A DNA stretch of 64,000 nucleotides from Methanothermobacter thermautotrophicus (lineage in GTDB: Archaea; Methanobacteriota; Methanobacteria; Methanobacteriales; Methanothermobacteraceae). Below, piece by piece: positions 14,564 through 23,030 of the stretch; the stretch's first letter is position 1, and the number at the start of each line of letters is the position of its first letter. Position numbers and translations under genes: made by a program. Below the pieces are notes generated by a model that did not search any database, had not been told where the DNA came from, and saw only the letters and a program-made list of their open reading frames with translations. The stretch spans positions 1 to 64,000 of the forward strand of contig NZ_QKOF01000001.1 in assembly GCF_014889545.1 (NCBI RefSeq), in the 5' to 3' direction.

Positions 14564-16522
14564 TCAGTCCTCCTCAACTATGTCCCCCTTTCCCGGTGGA
14601 AGATTCCTTATGAAGTCCTCAAGGGGGAATAGATTTTCATCATCAACCCTTGACTTTATGGCCTTTGCAAGGGCCTCCTTTTTGGTGTAACCTGGTTTCA
14701 CGGTCACAAACTTTTCTGCCATCCTTTTAACAGCAGAGGGAGGACCGCTCATAACCCTCTCACCCTCATAGTCAACCACCCCGATGGCTATCTTTAGGGG
14801 AACACCCCTCAGGTAGTTCCTGGGTCCCCTTATGATGAAGGCACCGCGTGCAACGAATTCTCCGGATTTTGGTGTCTTTGTGACCTGCTCCGGGTGGACC
14901 CAGTATACGTCCAGTGATGTGAATCCGCGGGTCCAGGCACTTGAGAATGAGGCCGCGAAAACTGCAGCCTCCTGTATTGTTGTCTCTGGAATATCCCGCC
15001 CCCCACTCTTTATAACGACGGATGGGGCCCCATGGATGTCTGAGTGGAGGTATATGTCCCTTGGTTCCATATGTTTCTTCACAACAATCTCATTGGTGCC
15101 GGCGTCTCTTCCACCGATCACAAGGAAGCCGTCAGAGGATACGAACCACCGGAACTTCTCAAACCATCGCAGTTTCCTTTTAACCCTCCTCCTGGGCACC
15201 ATGATGTTCCTTAGGGCGTCGTCCCTCTTTCTTTCAATCCTTTCAATTTCCTTCTCAGTCCTCTCAATGGCGGTCATAACACCATTTATCTTTCTCTTAG
15301 CCTTCTTGGCCTTCTCATAGTACACCTCTGCATTCTCGGGGACCCCAAGCTTTGAATCAATCCTTACTGGCTCCCCATCAAGGAGGAGGGTCAGGTTTCC
15401 CATCCTGTCGATTTCGGTTATGTTTCTGGCCTCCGGGAGGCCTCTTTTACGTGCATCAGCTATTATATTTTTGATCTCATCCCACGAGTATTTTTCACGG
15501 GCTTTCCTTATGGTGGCGAGCACATCCTCCACCAGGGAATAGTTTGCATAGAGGAGGTCACCCCGCCTTGTTGAAACCTCTATGGTTTTTTTGAATTTTT
15601 CAAGGGTCTCCCTCTGAATCCGGAGCCTCTTCCGGAACCTGTCAACTTCCCTTTCCCATTCCTCCTCATGGGCCCTCCGTATCTCTTCCCTGAAGATGGA
15701 GCTGAAGAACTCGTCTGCAGCGTCATTGAAGCTTTCAAAGTATTTTTTCTTCCTGCCCTGGTATACCATGAGTTCAATGGGGAGGACGTCTTCACCGTCC
15801 CCTATGATTTGCGGTTTCAGATCAAGTCCCCGGAGGTCTTTGAAGGTTTCTCCTATTGCAGCATTAATCCTCTCTACATCTTCCATGCTGAGATTGCTGC
15901 ATGGCGTGTTCTTGTCAAGGCCCGCCCTGAGGACTATCTCCTCAGCATAGAGGCCCCCGAAGCCGCTCCTTGCAAGTGTCCTTATCAGGTCAGCATCGGA
16001 GCTCATCAGTATCTCTTCAAGCTCTGAGGGTTCATAGTCCAGGGGGTTGATACCCCTTGATGGGGGGTACTCATATATTTCACGTGATGCTATCCTCCGG
16101 TCACTCCAGGTTTTCCTTTTCAGGGGCAGTATTATCTCCCTGTCCTGGTTCAGGAGTATTATGTTGCCCTTCGCGAAGAGTTCAACAATGAGGGTGTACT
16201 CCTGGTCCTTCTCAACGGTTATCTCCACTATCCTGTCGAATCCGTGCTGTCTTACCTCCCTCACTATACCTCCCCGGAGGTGCTTTCTCAGTAGCATGGG
16301 AAATGAGGGCGGGACCTTGGGGTTCTGTGGCGGATAGTTTGTCCGGTGGATCCTCGCACCGGCCTGCATGACCACGTCAACCCTCCCCTCACCCGGCACA
16401 TGGAACCTTATGATCACGGTATCCTTTAGGGGCTGGTAGGCCTTGTCTACCCTGGCACCCCTGAGCATCTCATTCAGTTCACTGGTAACTGCAAAAACAT
16501 CAACGTTTGACATTGTCTTCAT
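14564..16522 (-). CDS. rqcH: NFACT family ribosome rescue protein (RqcH/Tae2/NEMF-like)
   Basis: Protein of 652 residues with the NFACT order: N-terminal domain (about 1-210), helix-hairpin part, long coiled coil (about 280-440, rich in Lys/Glu/Arg), then the NFACT-R domain near 450-570 (FRWFVSSDGFLVIGGRDAGTNEIVVKKHM). The D-R pair used by RqcH proteins to add C-terminal tails to stalled peptides is present (D96-R97 in GFDRIVEI). It is predicted to bind obstructed 50S subunits carrying peptidyl-tRNA. The start at ATG 16522 has GAGGTG 6 nt upstream; a TTG at 16531 overlaps that site. Monocistronic, leftward. Confidence 0.92.
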   Translation of the reverse strand: MKTMSNVDVFAVTSELNEMLRGARVDKAYQPLKDTVIIRFHVPGEGRVDVVMQAGARIHRTNYPPQNPKVPPSFPMLLRKHLRGGIVREVRQHGFDRIVEITVEKDQEYTLIVELFAKGNIILLNQDREIILPLKRKTWSDRRIASREIYEYPPSRGINPLDYEPSELEEILMSSDADLIRTLARSGFGGLYAEEIVLRAGLDKNTPCSNLSMEDVERINAAIGETFKDLRGLDLKPQIIGDGEDVLPIELMVYQGRKKKYFESFNDAADEFFSSIFREEIRRAHEEEWEREVDRFRKRLRIQRETLEKFKKTIEVSTRRGDLLYANYSLVEDVLATIRKAREKYSWDEIKNIIADARKRGLPEARNITEIDRMGNLTLLLDGEPVRIDSKLGVPENAEVYYEKAKKAKRKINGVMTAIERTEKEIERIERKRDDALRNIMVPRRRVKRKLRWFEKFRWFVSSDGFLVIGGRDAGTNEIVVKKHMEPRDIYLHSDIHGAPSVVIKSGGRDIPETTIQEAAVFAASFSSAWTRGFTSLDVYWVHPEQVTKTPKSGEFVARGAFIIRGPRNYLRGVPLKIAIGVVDYEGERVMSGPPSAVKRMAEKFVTVKPGYTKKEALAKAIKSRVDDENLFPLEDFIRNLPPGKGDIVEED

Positions 16523-16646
16523 ATACAACACCTCATGGGAAAAGCAGTGGCCATAAAATTGGGTCTGTATACCTCTCTGTCTCCGGCTGTTTAAGTATAT
16601 TCACATTTATGGAGTGGGTTTCACATTCTTTAAATGGGTCCACTAC

Positions 16647-16675
16647 GGTAGGAAACCATGAACATGCATCCTACC
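16647..16675. repeat. inverted repeat in the rqcH-DUF5379 intergenic region
   Basis: GGTAGGA (16647-16653) and TCCTACC (16669-16675) form a perfect 7-bp stem with a 15-nt loop. It sits between two TTTAAGTATATT boxes (near 16590 and 16705), so it could be an operator or part of a short transcript. Confidence 0.35.
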
Positions 16676-16704
16676 AAAGTCCATGATACGGGATCAGCGA
16701 CGGG

Positions 16705-16716
16705 TTTAAGTATATT
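16705..16716 (+). promoter_or_regulatory. TATA box for the DUF5379 gene
   Basis: TTTAAGTATATT, with expected initiation near 16735-16740. A second copy of the same TTTAAGTATATT sequence lies near 16590. Confidence 0.55.
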
Positions 16717-16738
16717 AACCATGGACCAATAATATCTT

Positions 16739-16767
16739 CTGTATGGTTTGATTTAAACCAGATACAG
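16739..16767 (+). promoter_or_regulatory. 5' leader hairpin of the DUF5379 gene
   Basis: CTGTATGGTTT (16739-16749), 5-nt loop, then AAACC, a 2-nt bulge and ATACAG (to 16767): an 11-bp stem at the predicted 5' end of the transcript, ending about 9 nt before the TCTGGAGG ribosome binding site. Confidence 0.4.
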
Positions 16768-16790
16768 AAAATATATCTGGAGGTTCTTAA

Positions 16791-17084
16791 ATGGATATCG
16801 AGGCTAAAATGACAGCTATTCACGTTCCTGCAGGGATAGTTGCTGCAATAGTGTCATTCTATCTTTCTAATGGTTCAATAGCAGTTTTAGGCAAAAATCA
16901 GGCTCTTGGGACCTTTGCGGGTCTTGTGATACTTCTAATTGTAGGGAACATTGCTGAAAGGCTGTTCGGTAAGGAGGAAGTTGGAGGATTTAAGGGGTGG
17001 CTCTGGAGCGGTATAGTGCCATTCTTCTTTGTATGGTCTGTTGTATGGGCGATGCTCATCACCTCAACAACAATAACTCCATAA
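16791..17084 (+). CDS. small membrane protein, DUF5379-like
   Basis: Protein of 97 residues with three hydrophobic helices (about 10-28, 35-55 and 70-92) and a short basic/acidic loop ERLFGKEEVGG between the second and third. The pattern fits DUF5379, a small archaeal membrane protein family that I think may be related to EMC6-type proteins; that relation is uncertain. GGAGG lies upstream of ATG 16791. It is preceded by a leader hairpin and a good TATA box, and is followed by TTTTTT (about 17088-17093) that probably ends its transcript. Confidence 0.75.
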   Translation: MDIEAKMTAIHVPAGIVAAIVSFYLSNGSIAVLGKNQALGTFAGLVILLIVGNIAERLFGKEEVGGFKGWLWSGIVPFFFVWSVVWAMLITSTTITP

Positions 17085-17195
17085 AAGTTTTTTCTGGAAG
17101 AGCAGAAAGTTAGGAATTTCAGGGATCTAACTCCCTATGTGGCGATGGGTGAGTTCCCGGTAACTAATCCAGTTCAAATCCTCTTTCACGATCCC

Positions 17196-19007
17196 TTAGG
17201 TCCATAATACCCAGGCAAATACGAATATGATTGCCAGGACGAATATCAGGGGCGCTATCAACCGGCTAACTGCAACAATTGAGCTTATGGTTGATACGAG
17301 TTCAGTGGAGTTGGTGGGTCCAAGTGTGTGGAGGCCCCTTATCCTGACGACCCTGCAACCGGCACTGACCTCCTCAAGGTCGTCCAGTGCATCCGATACC
17401 GTCATGATGATCTCATTTTTGATTTCATCTCTTTTCTGTTTACCCACAGGATTATGGCCCCCTGATAGGGTGTTTACAAAGTGGGTGTCTGTTGTCATGA
17501 CCTCTGCATCATCTAAGTCCAGTTTCATGAGCTCTTCCCTGATTTCATCCCTGAAGCCCATCACCATGTTGTTGGAGTCAAGGAGGACGTAGGCTGTTTT
17601 CTGGTCTCCAGCTTCAACAACCATGGCCATAACTCCACTCTCACCCACACCATCCTCCTTTGAGAAGTTACCGGTTCTCCTGGCGCATCCGACCCTTAGC
17701 CTGTGGTAGGATGATGGGCATTCAACTGACTCAACTGCATCAAGCAGGTCAAACATTTCAGGGTTACCTGCGAGTATCCTGCCTGTTTCCCCCTTGAAGG
17801 AGTTGTGGCAGTCCACCACCACAACGTTTTCTGACCCGCATTTACTCCTTGCCAGGTTCATCATGGAGAGCCCCACCCCGAATTCTATATCATCAAAGCC
17901 CTCAGGGGCCAGCGTTGCAAGCATAAGCATATCCTCTCCAAAGAACTGCACACCGATGGTGGCATTTTTTCTCGTGTACCTCCTGAACTCACTGGCAGTA
18001 TCATGGTATTCCATATCATCCAGGGCCTCCCTCACAGCAGCCTCCACCTTTTCAAGTTCCTTAACAGAGACAGGGTTGAAGTCATGGGTTGATGGGCCAT
18101 GGGCGACCATGGTGAATTCACTGAATCGCCGTGAGATTAGGGTGGGCATGTTACCCCCACCGATAGTACCTATGGGGCCCGGGTGCACTGAGGGGCTTAT
18201 GAGGATGGCCTTCACATCGGAACCCCTCCTGAAGGCCACAACCCCAACAAGGGTGTCAACGGGTTCCCCGATCTCACTGAAGATGTTCTCAAGTTCAGGG
18301 GAGTCCTCGGTTATATGGGAGAGAAAGAGGCTGAGGAATTCCAGGGACCCCACACCAAGATTTTTTCGCATCGGAGACTCAACCACCATTACGAAGGAGT
18401 AGATGGCGAGTATCAGTATGACAGAGGCCACCAGCATCTTCAGGAAGAATCCTATGACACTGAAGTAACCGACATTGCTTGTGAGGCTCAGAACCGCCAC
18501 AACCACGTTCATGCTCACAATCAGGAGGGGCTGGACAGATGATATCAGCACGGAATTTGTGAAACTTATGTTTGAGGTTCCCCAGATCACCAGAAGGCGG
18601 AACGCAAATATCACTGCAGATGCAATTATTATTGAGTCCAGTATGAGGTCAGTGTTCAGGATGGATGAAGCCAGGCATCCCCCCAGGTAGATAACTGAGA
18701 ATATCATCATTGAGAAAAAGGCAAGGAACATGGACTGCTTCATCTTCATCTTCCTTCCGCCCAGTGAATTGACCCAGGGCTGTGTGATTGCACCGGCCAT
18801 TATGGACGCGAATCCGAGTACAAGGACGCCGTTTGTACCTCCATAGAGGATGTCATGGAGGGGGCTCTGTCCAGGCACAAGGTCTATGAGAAACCCGAGG
18901 GCACCCGCAATGAAACTAATGAATACCATTGAGAGGAGGGATATCTCGGTTTCAGGGAGTGTCATGATGTACTTTGAAAGGTCGGTCACATTCTTTGTAC
19001 TTGACAT
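17196..19007 (-). CDS. DUF2070 family membrane protein
   Basis: Protein of 603 residues. Residues 1-215 contain about six to seven membrane helices. Residues 215-570 are a large soluble region with conserved-looking stretches (ILISPSVHPGPIGTIGGGNMP, VAHGPSTHDFNP, VDCHNSFKGE, MTTDTHFVNTLSGGHNPVG). A last helix closes the protein (LIAPLIFVLAIIFVFAWVLW). The repeated HPGP, HGPSTHD, DCHNS and DTH motifs look like metal-ligand or catalytic sites, which would make this a membrane-bound hydrolase; that is inference. GAGGT lies 5 nt before ATG 19007. It is divergent from the fumarate hydratase gene across a region with a tandem repeat. Confidence 0.85.
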   Translation of the reverse strand: MSSTKNVTDLSKYIMTLPETEISLLSMVFISFIAGALGFLIDLVPGQSPLHDILYGGTNGVLVLGFASIMAGAITQPWVNSLGGRKMKMKQSMFLAFFSMMIFSVIYLGGCLASSILNTDLILDSIIIASAVIFAFRLLVIWGTSNISFTNSVLISSVQPLLIVSMNVVVAVLSLTSNVGYFSVIGFFLKMLVASVILILAIYSFVMVVESPMRKNLGVGSLEFLSLFLSHITEDSPELENIFSEIGEPVDTLVGVVAFRRGSDVKAILISPSVHPGPIGTIGGGNMPTLISRRFSEFTMVAHGPSTHDFNPVSVKELEKVEAAVREALDDMEYHDTASEFRRYTRKNATIGVQFFGEDMLMLATLAPEGFDDIEFGVGLSMMNLARSKCGSENVVVVDCHNSFKGETGRILAGNPEMFDLLDAVESVECPSSYHRLRVGCARRTGNFSKEDGVGESGVMAMVVEAGDQKTAYVLLDSNNMVMGFRDEIREELMKLDLDDAEVMTTDTHFVNTLSGGHNPVGKQKRDEIKNEIIMTVSDALDDLEEVSAGCRVVRIRGLHTLGPTNSTELVSTISSIVAVSRLIAPLIFVLAIIFVFAWVLWT

Positions 19008-19064
19008 ATTCTACCTCATACTGATCTCTCTGGCAATCAGCCAGTATACTGGAGAAAGATATTT

Positions 19065-19160
19065 AAAAATCTGATCCCTATTAAATTTTATTCAATGGCA
19101 CGGGTCATGATTCAAAAATCTGATCCCCGTTAAATCTGTTCGATGGCATGGTCATGATCC
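19065..19160. repeat. imperfect tandem direct repeat in a divergent promoter region
   Basis: Two copies, 49 and 47 nt (19065-19113 and 19114-19160), both starting AAAAATCTGATCCC and ending with TCATGATTC or TCATGATCC, with a TTAAAT core. They sit between the divergent DUF2070 and fumarate hydratase genes. The end of each copy is nearly palindromic (GGTCATGATCC), as for a repeated protein-binding site. Confidence 0.6.
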
Positions 19161-19214
19161 AGTGTCCCGGTGCAACAGGTGCATAGCCCATTATGCGTGC
19201 AGGAGATGTTTTTC

Positions 19215-19811
19215 ATGGAGATTAAACTTGAAACACCACTCTCTGAGGAGGTAACTCAACTCAGTGTGGGTGACGTGGTCTATATAAGTGGAAGGATATT
19301 CACAGCCCGTGACAGGGCCCATAAGAGGATCCTTGAGAGGGGAGCCCCCTTTGACATTGAGGGTTCTGTGATATTCCATGCGGGGCCCATAATAAGGTTT
19401 GATGGTGAACCAGACCCCAGCAGGGAATCCATCCAGGACCCGAAGGCGGAACTGGTTGTTGTGGGGCCCACCACCAGTGGCAGGATGAACCCCTTCCAGC
19501 CAGAGGTCCTGGGGCTTGGTGTCAGGGCAGTTATAGGTAAGGGGGGTATGGATGATCGAACACTTTCAGCCCTTAAGAGGCATGGGGCAGTTTACCTTGC
19601 CGCTGTCGGGGGCTGCGCAGCCCTCTATGGATCAGCCGTTAGGGCCATAAGGGCAGTGCACTGGCTTGATCTGGGGGTTCCAGAGGCGATCTGGGAGCTT
19701 GAGGTAGAGGAATTCGGACCCCTGATAGTTGCAATGGACTCCAGTGGCCGCAGCCTCTATAATGTGGAGGAGGCCAGCCATGACCTTGAGGTCCAGAAAC
19801 TGCTCGACTAG
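19215..19811 (+). CDS. fumB: fumarate hydratase class I, beta subunit (C-terminal domain protein)
   Basis: Protein of 198 residues, the two-subunit form seen in archaea. Signatures are [15 protein letters not shown] (25-38), HAGPII (55-60), VGPTTSGRM (83-91), IGKGGM and AAVGGCAAL. With an Fe-S alpha subunit encoded elsewhere it should catalyse fumarate/malate interconversion in the incomplete reductive TCA path of methanogens. ATG 19215 follows GGAGATG; a GTG-type extension from 19170 has no support. The next gene begins about 90 nt later on the same strand. Confidence 0.93.
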   Translation: MEIKLETPLSEEVTQLSVGDVVYISGRIFTARDRAHKRILERGAPFDIEGSVIFHAGPIIRFDGEPDPSRESIQDPKAELVVVGPTTSGRMNPFQPEVLGLGVRAVIGKGGMDDRTLSALKRHGAVYLAAVGGCAALYGSAVRAIRAVHWLDLGVPEAIWELEVEEFGPLIVAMDSSGRSLYNVEEASHDLEVQKLLD

Positions 19812-19904
19812 TATTTAATGGTTGATGAAGTCCCCGGTACTGGAGAAAGTGAACTGATGGTTTATCATTTGATGAGTGAGTATTTCTGTGGTGGAGGCAG
19901 TGGA

Positions 19905-20687
19905 ATGACCTTTGATTTCAGCCTATCAGCGGACATTGAACTTTCTGGCCTCGTGGACACCCATGTGCACACGGCCCCTGATGTGAAGAAGAGGATAATG
20001 AACGACATCGAACTTGCATACGCTGCACTTGATGAGGGAATGGAGGCCGTTGTGATAAAGAGCCACACTGAACCCACCGCCGGGAGGGCAGGACTGGCAT
20101 CGGAGGTCACTGGTATGAGGGTTATAGGGGGTGTTACCCTCAACACTTCTGTGGGCGGCCTCAACCCTGATGCCGTGGAGGCCACGGCTTTAATGGGTGG
20201 AAAATTTGTCTGGTTACCCACCACATCTGCGGGCAGTGCAGATGGAGACCTTGAAGCTGTACTTTCAGCTGTTGGTGAGCATGAGATGGTCCTCGGGACG
20301 GGTCACCTTAAACCAGATGAGATATTCAGGGTACTTGACCTTGCAGCTGAACATGGGGTCAGGAGGATCATCATCAACCACCCGCTGACTGGAGTCGTTG
20401 GGGCGACACTCGAGGAGCAGAGGGAGATGTCCAGGAGGGCCTACCTTGAGCACTGCCTCGTAGCCTGCATGCCACTCCATGACGGCCTTGACTTTGAATC
20501 AATAGCAGAGGCTGTAAGGCATGTTGGTGTGAGGCGGTGCATACTGGCAACTGATTTCGGGCAGGGCCACAACCCATCACCCATTCTGGGGATGAAACAT
20601 TTCATATACCTCATGAGGCAGCATGGATTCACTGATGAGGATCTGAGGATAATGTGCCGGGAGAACCCCCTCAGGCTCATATCATAG
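19905..20687 (+). CDS. amidohydrolase-like protein (DUF6282 type)
   Basis: Protein of about 260 residues. VDTHVHTAPD near residues 18-26 gives the HxH of amidohydrolase-like TIM barrels. Later conserved-looking sites are IKSHTEPTAGRA, GTGHL, IINHPLTG and ATDFGQGHNPSP, all suitable metal ligands. It resembles the DUF6282 family, whose substrate is unknown. The start at ATG 19905 follows GGTGGAGG; two in-frame upstream ATGs (19818 and 19857) lack such a site. It lies downstream of the fumarate hydratase beta gene, possibly co-transcribed. Confidence 0.82.
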   Translation: MTFDFSLSADIELSGLVDTHVHTAPDVKKRIMNDIELAYAALDEGMEAVVIKSHTEPTAGRAGLASEVTGMRVIGGVTLNTSVGGLNPDAVEATALMGGKFVWLPTTSAGSADGDLEAVLSAVGEHEMVLGTGHLKPDEIFRVLDLAAEHGVRRIIINHPLTGVVGATLEEQREMSRRAYLEHCLVACMPLHDGLDFESIAEAVRHVGVRRCILATDFGQGHNPSPILGMKHFIYLMRQHGFTDEDLRIMCRENPLRLIS

Positions 20688-20837
20688 CTATTCCATTTAG
20701 GTGAGGAGTCTGTGGGATCTTCCCTTCAAGCTCATATCATAACCCTCTTTAATGAGCCAGAGAGGGCAGGGATCAGAAATCCAAATAATGTGATTCATAG
20801 ACTGCCGCCACAGTCAGAGCCAGGAATCCAGAACATG

Positions 20838-20852
20838 CAAAATTATATATTG
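20838..20852 (+). promoter_or_regulatory. TATA box for the 108-aa hypothetical gene
   Basis: AAAATTATATATTGG about 60 nt before ATG 20908. The 220-nt gap from 20688 also contains a second copy of GCTCATATCATA (20674-20685 and 20730-20741), which looks like a small local duplication of the preceding gene's end. Confidence 0.5.
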
Positions 20853-20907
20853 GGAATTGGATCAAGGGTGAACAACTTGTTCTTCAGATAACTGTGCGAG
20901 TGATATA

Positions 20908-21234
20908 ATGTCTGCTGAGAAGATAGATAAGGAACTTAAGAAGAGGATAAATCAATTTAAAAAACTTTTAAAGAATGATGAGGAACGTGAAAGCTTCTAT
21001 AACAGCATATGCGGCTCTGAAATTCTTGTAAGAATCGAAATATTTCTACCATCAGGGAATCCGGAAAAGTACTACGATGGACTCTTTCTTTACCTCAACG
21101 ATGAGGGCAAGATCGTAAGTGCAGAGTACTACTACAATGAGGGGGGTAAGGGGGCCATCACAAAGCTTGAGGGAGACTCCCTGGAGGTTGTGAGGGATCT
21201 CTTTGAGGATGAACTGTCCCTTGAGATAGAATGA
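20908..21234 (+). CDS. hypothetical protein, 108 aa
   Basis: Not recognised. The first 30 residues are strongly charged and helical (KIDKELKKRINQFKKLLKNDEERE). The rest alternates in a way that suggests a small beta-rich fold with a helix near the end (VRIEIFLPSGNP, GLFLYLNDEGKIVSAEYYYNEG, EVVRDLFEDELSLEIE). No signal peptide, membrane helix or cysteine motif is present. GTGAT lies 6 nt before ATG 20908. It has its own TATA box and stands alone between the amidohydrolase-like and NYN-domain genes. Confidence 0.75.
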   Translation: MSAEKIDKELKKRINQFKKLLKNDEERESFYNSICGSEILVRIEIFLPSGNPEKYYDGLFLYLNDEGKIVSAEYYYNEGGKGAITKLEGDSLEVVRDLFEDELSLEIE

Positions 21235-21270
21235 ACTGGTGGGGACACATATAACCATTAAGAAAGTTTA

Positions 21271-21279
21271 TTTATAATA
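21271..21279 (+). promoter_or_regulatory. TATA box for the NYN-domain gene
   Basis: TTTATAATA within an A/T-rich stretch (21266-21310) about 55 nt before ATG 21329; initiation near 21302 would give a short leader. Confidence 0.45.
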
Positions 21280-21328
21280 ACTCAAATAATTATTATGATT
21301 AAATTTTTTAACTGGAGGATTCAATACC

Positions 21329-21844
21329 ATGCGAAGTTTTGAGAAACTAACTTCCCTCAAGGAATACATTCCCATCAAGAAGAAGGAGGGTGGGGAAAAA
21401 AATATAGGCCTCCTGGTTGATGGACCGAACATGCTCAGAAAGGAATTCAGCCTCAACCTGGATCTTGTAAGGCAGATAATGTCAGAATATGGTAATATGC
21501 GTGTTGGTAAGGTCCTTCTCAACCAGTACGCATCAGATAAACTCATAGAGGCAATTGTTAATCAGGGCTTTACACCAATCGTTGTGGCAGGGGACACCGA
21601 TGTTTACATGGCTGTTGAGGCCATGGAACTGATATACAACCCTAATATTGATATAATAGCCCTAATGACACGTGACGCTGATTTTTTGCCAATAATAAAC
21701 AAGGCAAAGGAGAACGGGAAGGACACCATCGTGATAGGTGCAGAGCCAGGTTTCAGCGCTGCGCTGCAGAATTCCGCAGACCATGCCATAATACTCAAAC
21801 CAGAAAACAGCAAGCCAAGGAAAAAAAGGCCTCCTGCCGAATAA
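21329..21844 (+). CDS. NYN-domain (LabA/DUF88-like) putative ribonuclease, TIGR00288 type
   Basis: Protein of 171 residues with the PIN-like NYN fold. Acidic residues expected to bind metal are D31 in LLVDGPNML, the cluster AGDTDVYM near 88-94, and D116/D118 in MTRDADFLP. The tail is basic ([10 protein letters not shown]), suggesting RNA binding. The family is conserved in methanogens and is thought to be nucleolytic, but targets are unknown. The next gene starts 18 nt downstream of the stop, so it is probably co-transcribed with the MJ0158-type PLP enzyme. Confidence 0.88.
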   Translation: MRSFEKLTSLKEYIPIKKKEGGEKNIGLLVDGPNMLRKEFSLNLDLVRQIMSEYGNMRVGKVLLNQYASDKLIEAIVNQGFTPIVVAGDTDVYMAVEAMELIYNPNIDIIALMTRDADFLPIINKAKENGKDTIVIGAEPGFSAALQNSADHAIILKPENSKPRKKRPPAE

Positions 21845-21862
21845 TTATGAAAAGGTGAATCC

Positions 21863-22993
21863 ATGCTTGAGGACCCCCTCAATGAGGTTAAACGCAGAGA
21901 ACATGCCCTCCGAATTATATGGGAGAGGATGGAGGAACATGGAAGGGACGGAATCTATGACCTCACAGGTCTTTCAGGAGGCTTTCCACTTGAAGAGGAG
22001 GATATGGACCTCCTTGAAACCTATGTTGGCCCGGCTATATTTGAGGAGAAGCTTCAGGGAGCTGGAAGAGAGCATATGGGCGGTGAGATGGTTGCAGCAT
22101 TCAACAGGACAAGCAGCGCCATTCTTTCAGCGGTACTGGCACTCACAGAGCCCGGCTCCACAGTTTTTCACTACCTCCCCGAGCTCCCATCACACCCATC
22201 AGTCCCAAGAAGCGCTCAGCTTGCATCGGCAGGCTACCATGAAACAGAGGACTTCACAGAGAATCCCCCGGCTGATACGAGCCTCGTTGTTGTAACAGGG
22301 TCAACCATGGACCACCGGGTTGTTGAGGAGTCTGATCTTGTCAGGGTCATTGAAATGGCCCATGATGCCGGCGTCCCGGTCCTCGTGGATGATGCATCAG
22401 GTGCAAGGCTGAGGACGGTCCTCTTTGGCCAGAGGAGGGCCTGTGACCTTGGCGCGGACCTTGCAGTTACAAGCACAGATAAACTGATGCACGGCCCCAG
22501 GGGTGGGCTGATGGCGGGAAGAGCAGAACTCATCGAGGTGGTTAAGTCAAAGGCCTACCAGTTTGGATTGGAGGCTCAGCCACCCCTGATCGCTGCAATG
22601 GCCCGGGCCCTTGAGAATTTCGAGCCATCAGAAATCATGGATGCCCTTAAAAGGAAGGAGGAGTTCTTAAGGGATTTCAGACCTGGGGTTGAGGAGACAC
22701 CAACTGGGTTCATGATAAGACCATCATCAGTTGAGGGCCTCAATGGTTCAGGATATACTGAGGATGAGATTTCAACGGCAATATCCATGCTACTCCTATC
22801 AGAGCATGGCATAGTAACCATACCCGCTGTTGGAATGCCCGGAGCCTCAAAGACCCTGAGGTTTGATCTTGCAGCCCGGGACGCTGGAAGGCTTGAAGTT
22901 TCATCCCTCCAGGCGGCCATCCATGATGCAATCGAGAAGCTTTCAGGGATCATCCCTGATGATGAGAAAATGCGCAGACTTATCCTTGGATAA
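21863..22993 (+). CDS. PLP-dependent enzyme, MJ0158 family (SelA-like)
   Basis: Protein of 376 residues related to SelA and fold-type I PLP enzymes. VLVDDASGARLR (about 172-184) supplies the aspartate, and TSTDKLMHGPRGGLMAG holds the Schiff-base lysine (K207). Members of this archaeal family are annotated as selenocysteine synthase-like, but the M. jannaschii member is reported not to act as SelA, so the function is open. AAAGGTGAATCC precedes ATG 21863. The downstream RtcA gene starts 37 nt after the stop. Confidence 0.88.
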   Translation: MLEDPLNEVKRREHALRIIWERMEEHGRDGIYDLTGLSGGFPLEEEDMDLLETYVGPAIFEEKLQGAGREHMGGEMVAAFNRTSSAILSAVLALTEPGSTVFHYLPELPSHPSVPRSAQLASAGYHETEDFTENPPADTSLVVVTGSTMDHRVVEESDLVRVIEMAHDAGVPVLVDDASGARLRTVLFGQRRACDLGADLAVTSTDKLMHGPRGGLMAGRAELIEVVKSKAYQFGLEAQPPLIAAMARALENFEPSEIMDALKRKEEFLRDFRPGVEETPTGFMIRPSSVEGLNGSGYTEDEISTAISMLLLSEHGIVTIPAVGMPGASKTLRFDLAARDAGRLEVSSLQAAIHDAIEKLSGIIPDDEKMRRLILG

Positions 22994-23030
22994 GCCATGG
23001 AGCTCTTTGAACCAGTAGGGTGGTGTCTGG

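Noticed and set aside
17794-18402. Rightward frame opposite DUF2070
   Set aside because: Composition is Ser/Thr-rich with no recognisable fold; it is a shadow of the DUF2070 soluble region.
20674-20741. Repeated GCTCATATCATA as a mobile-element footprint
   Set aside because: Only 12 nt are shared, without flanking duplications or inverted repeats; a small local duplication or chance is enough.
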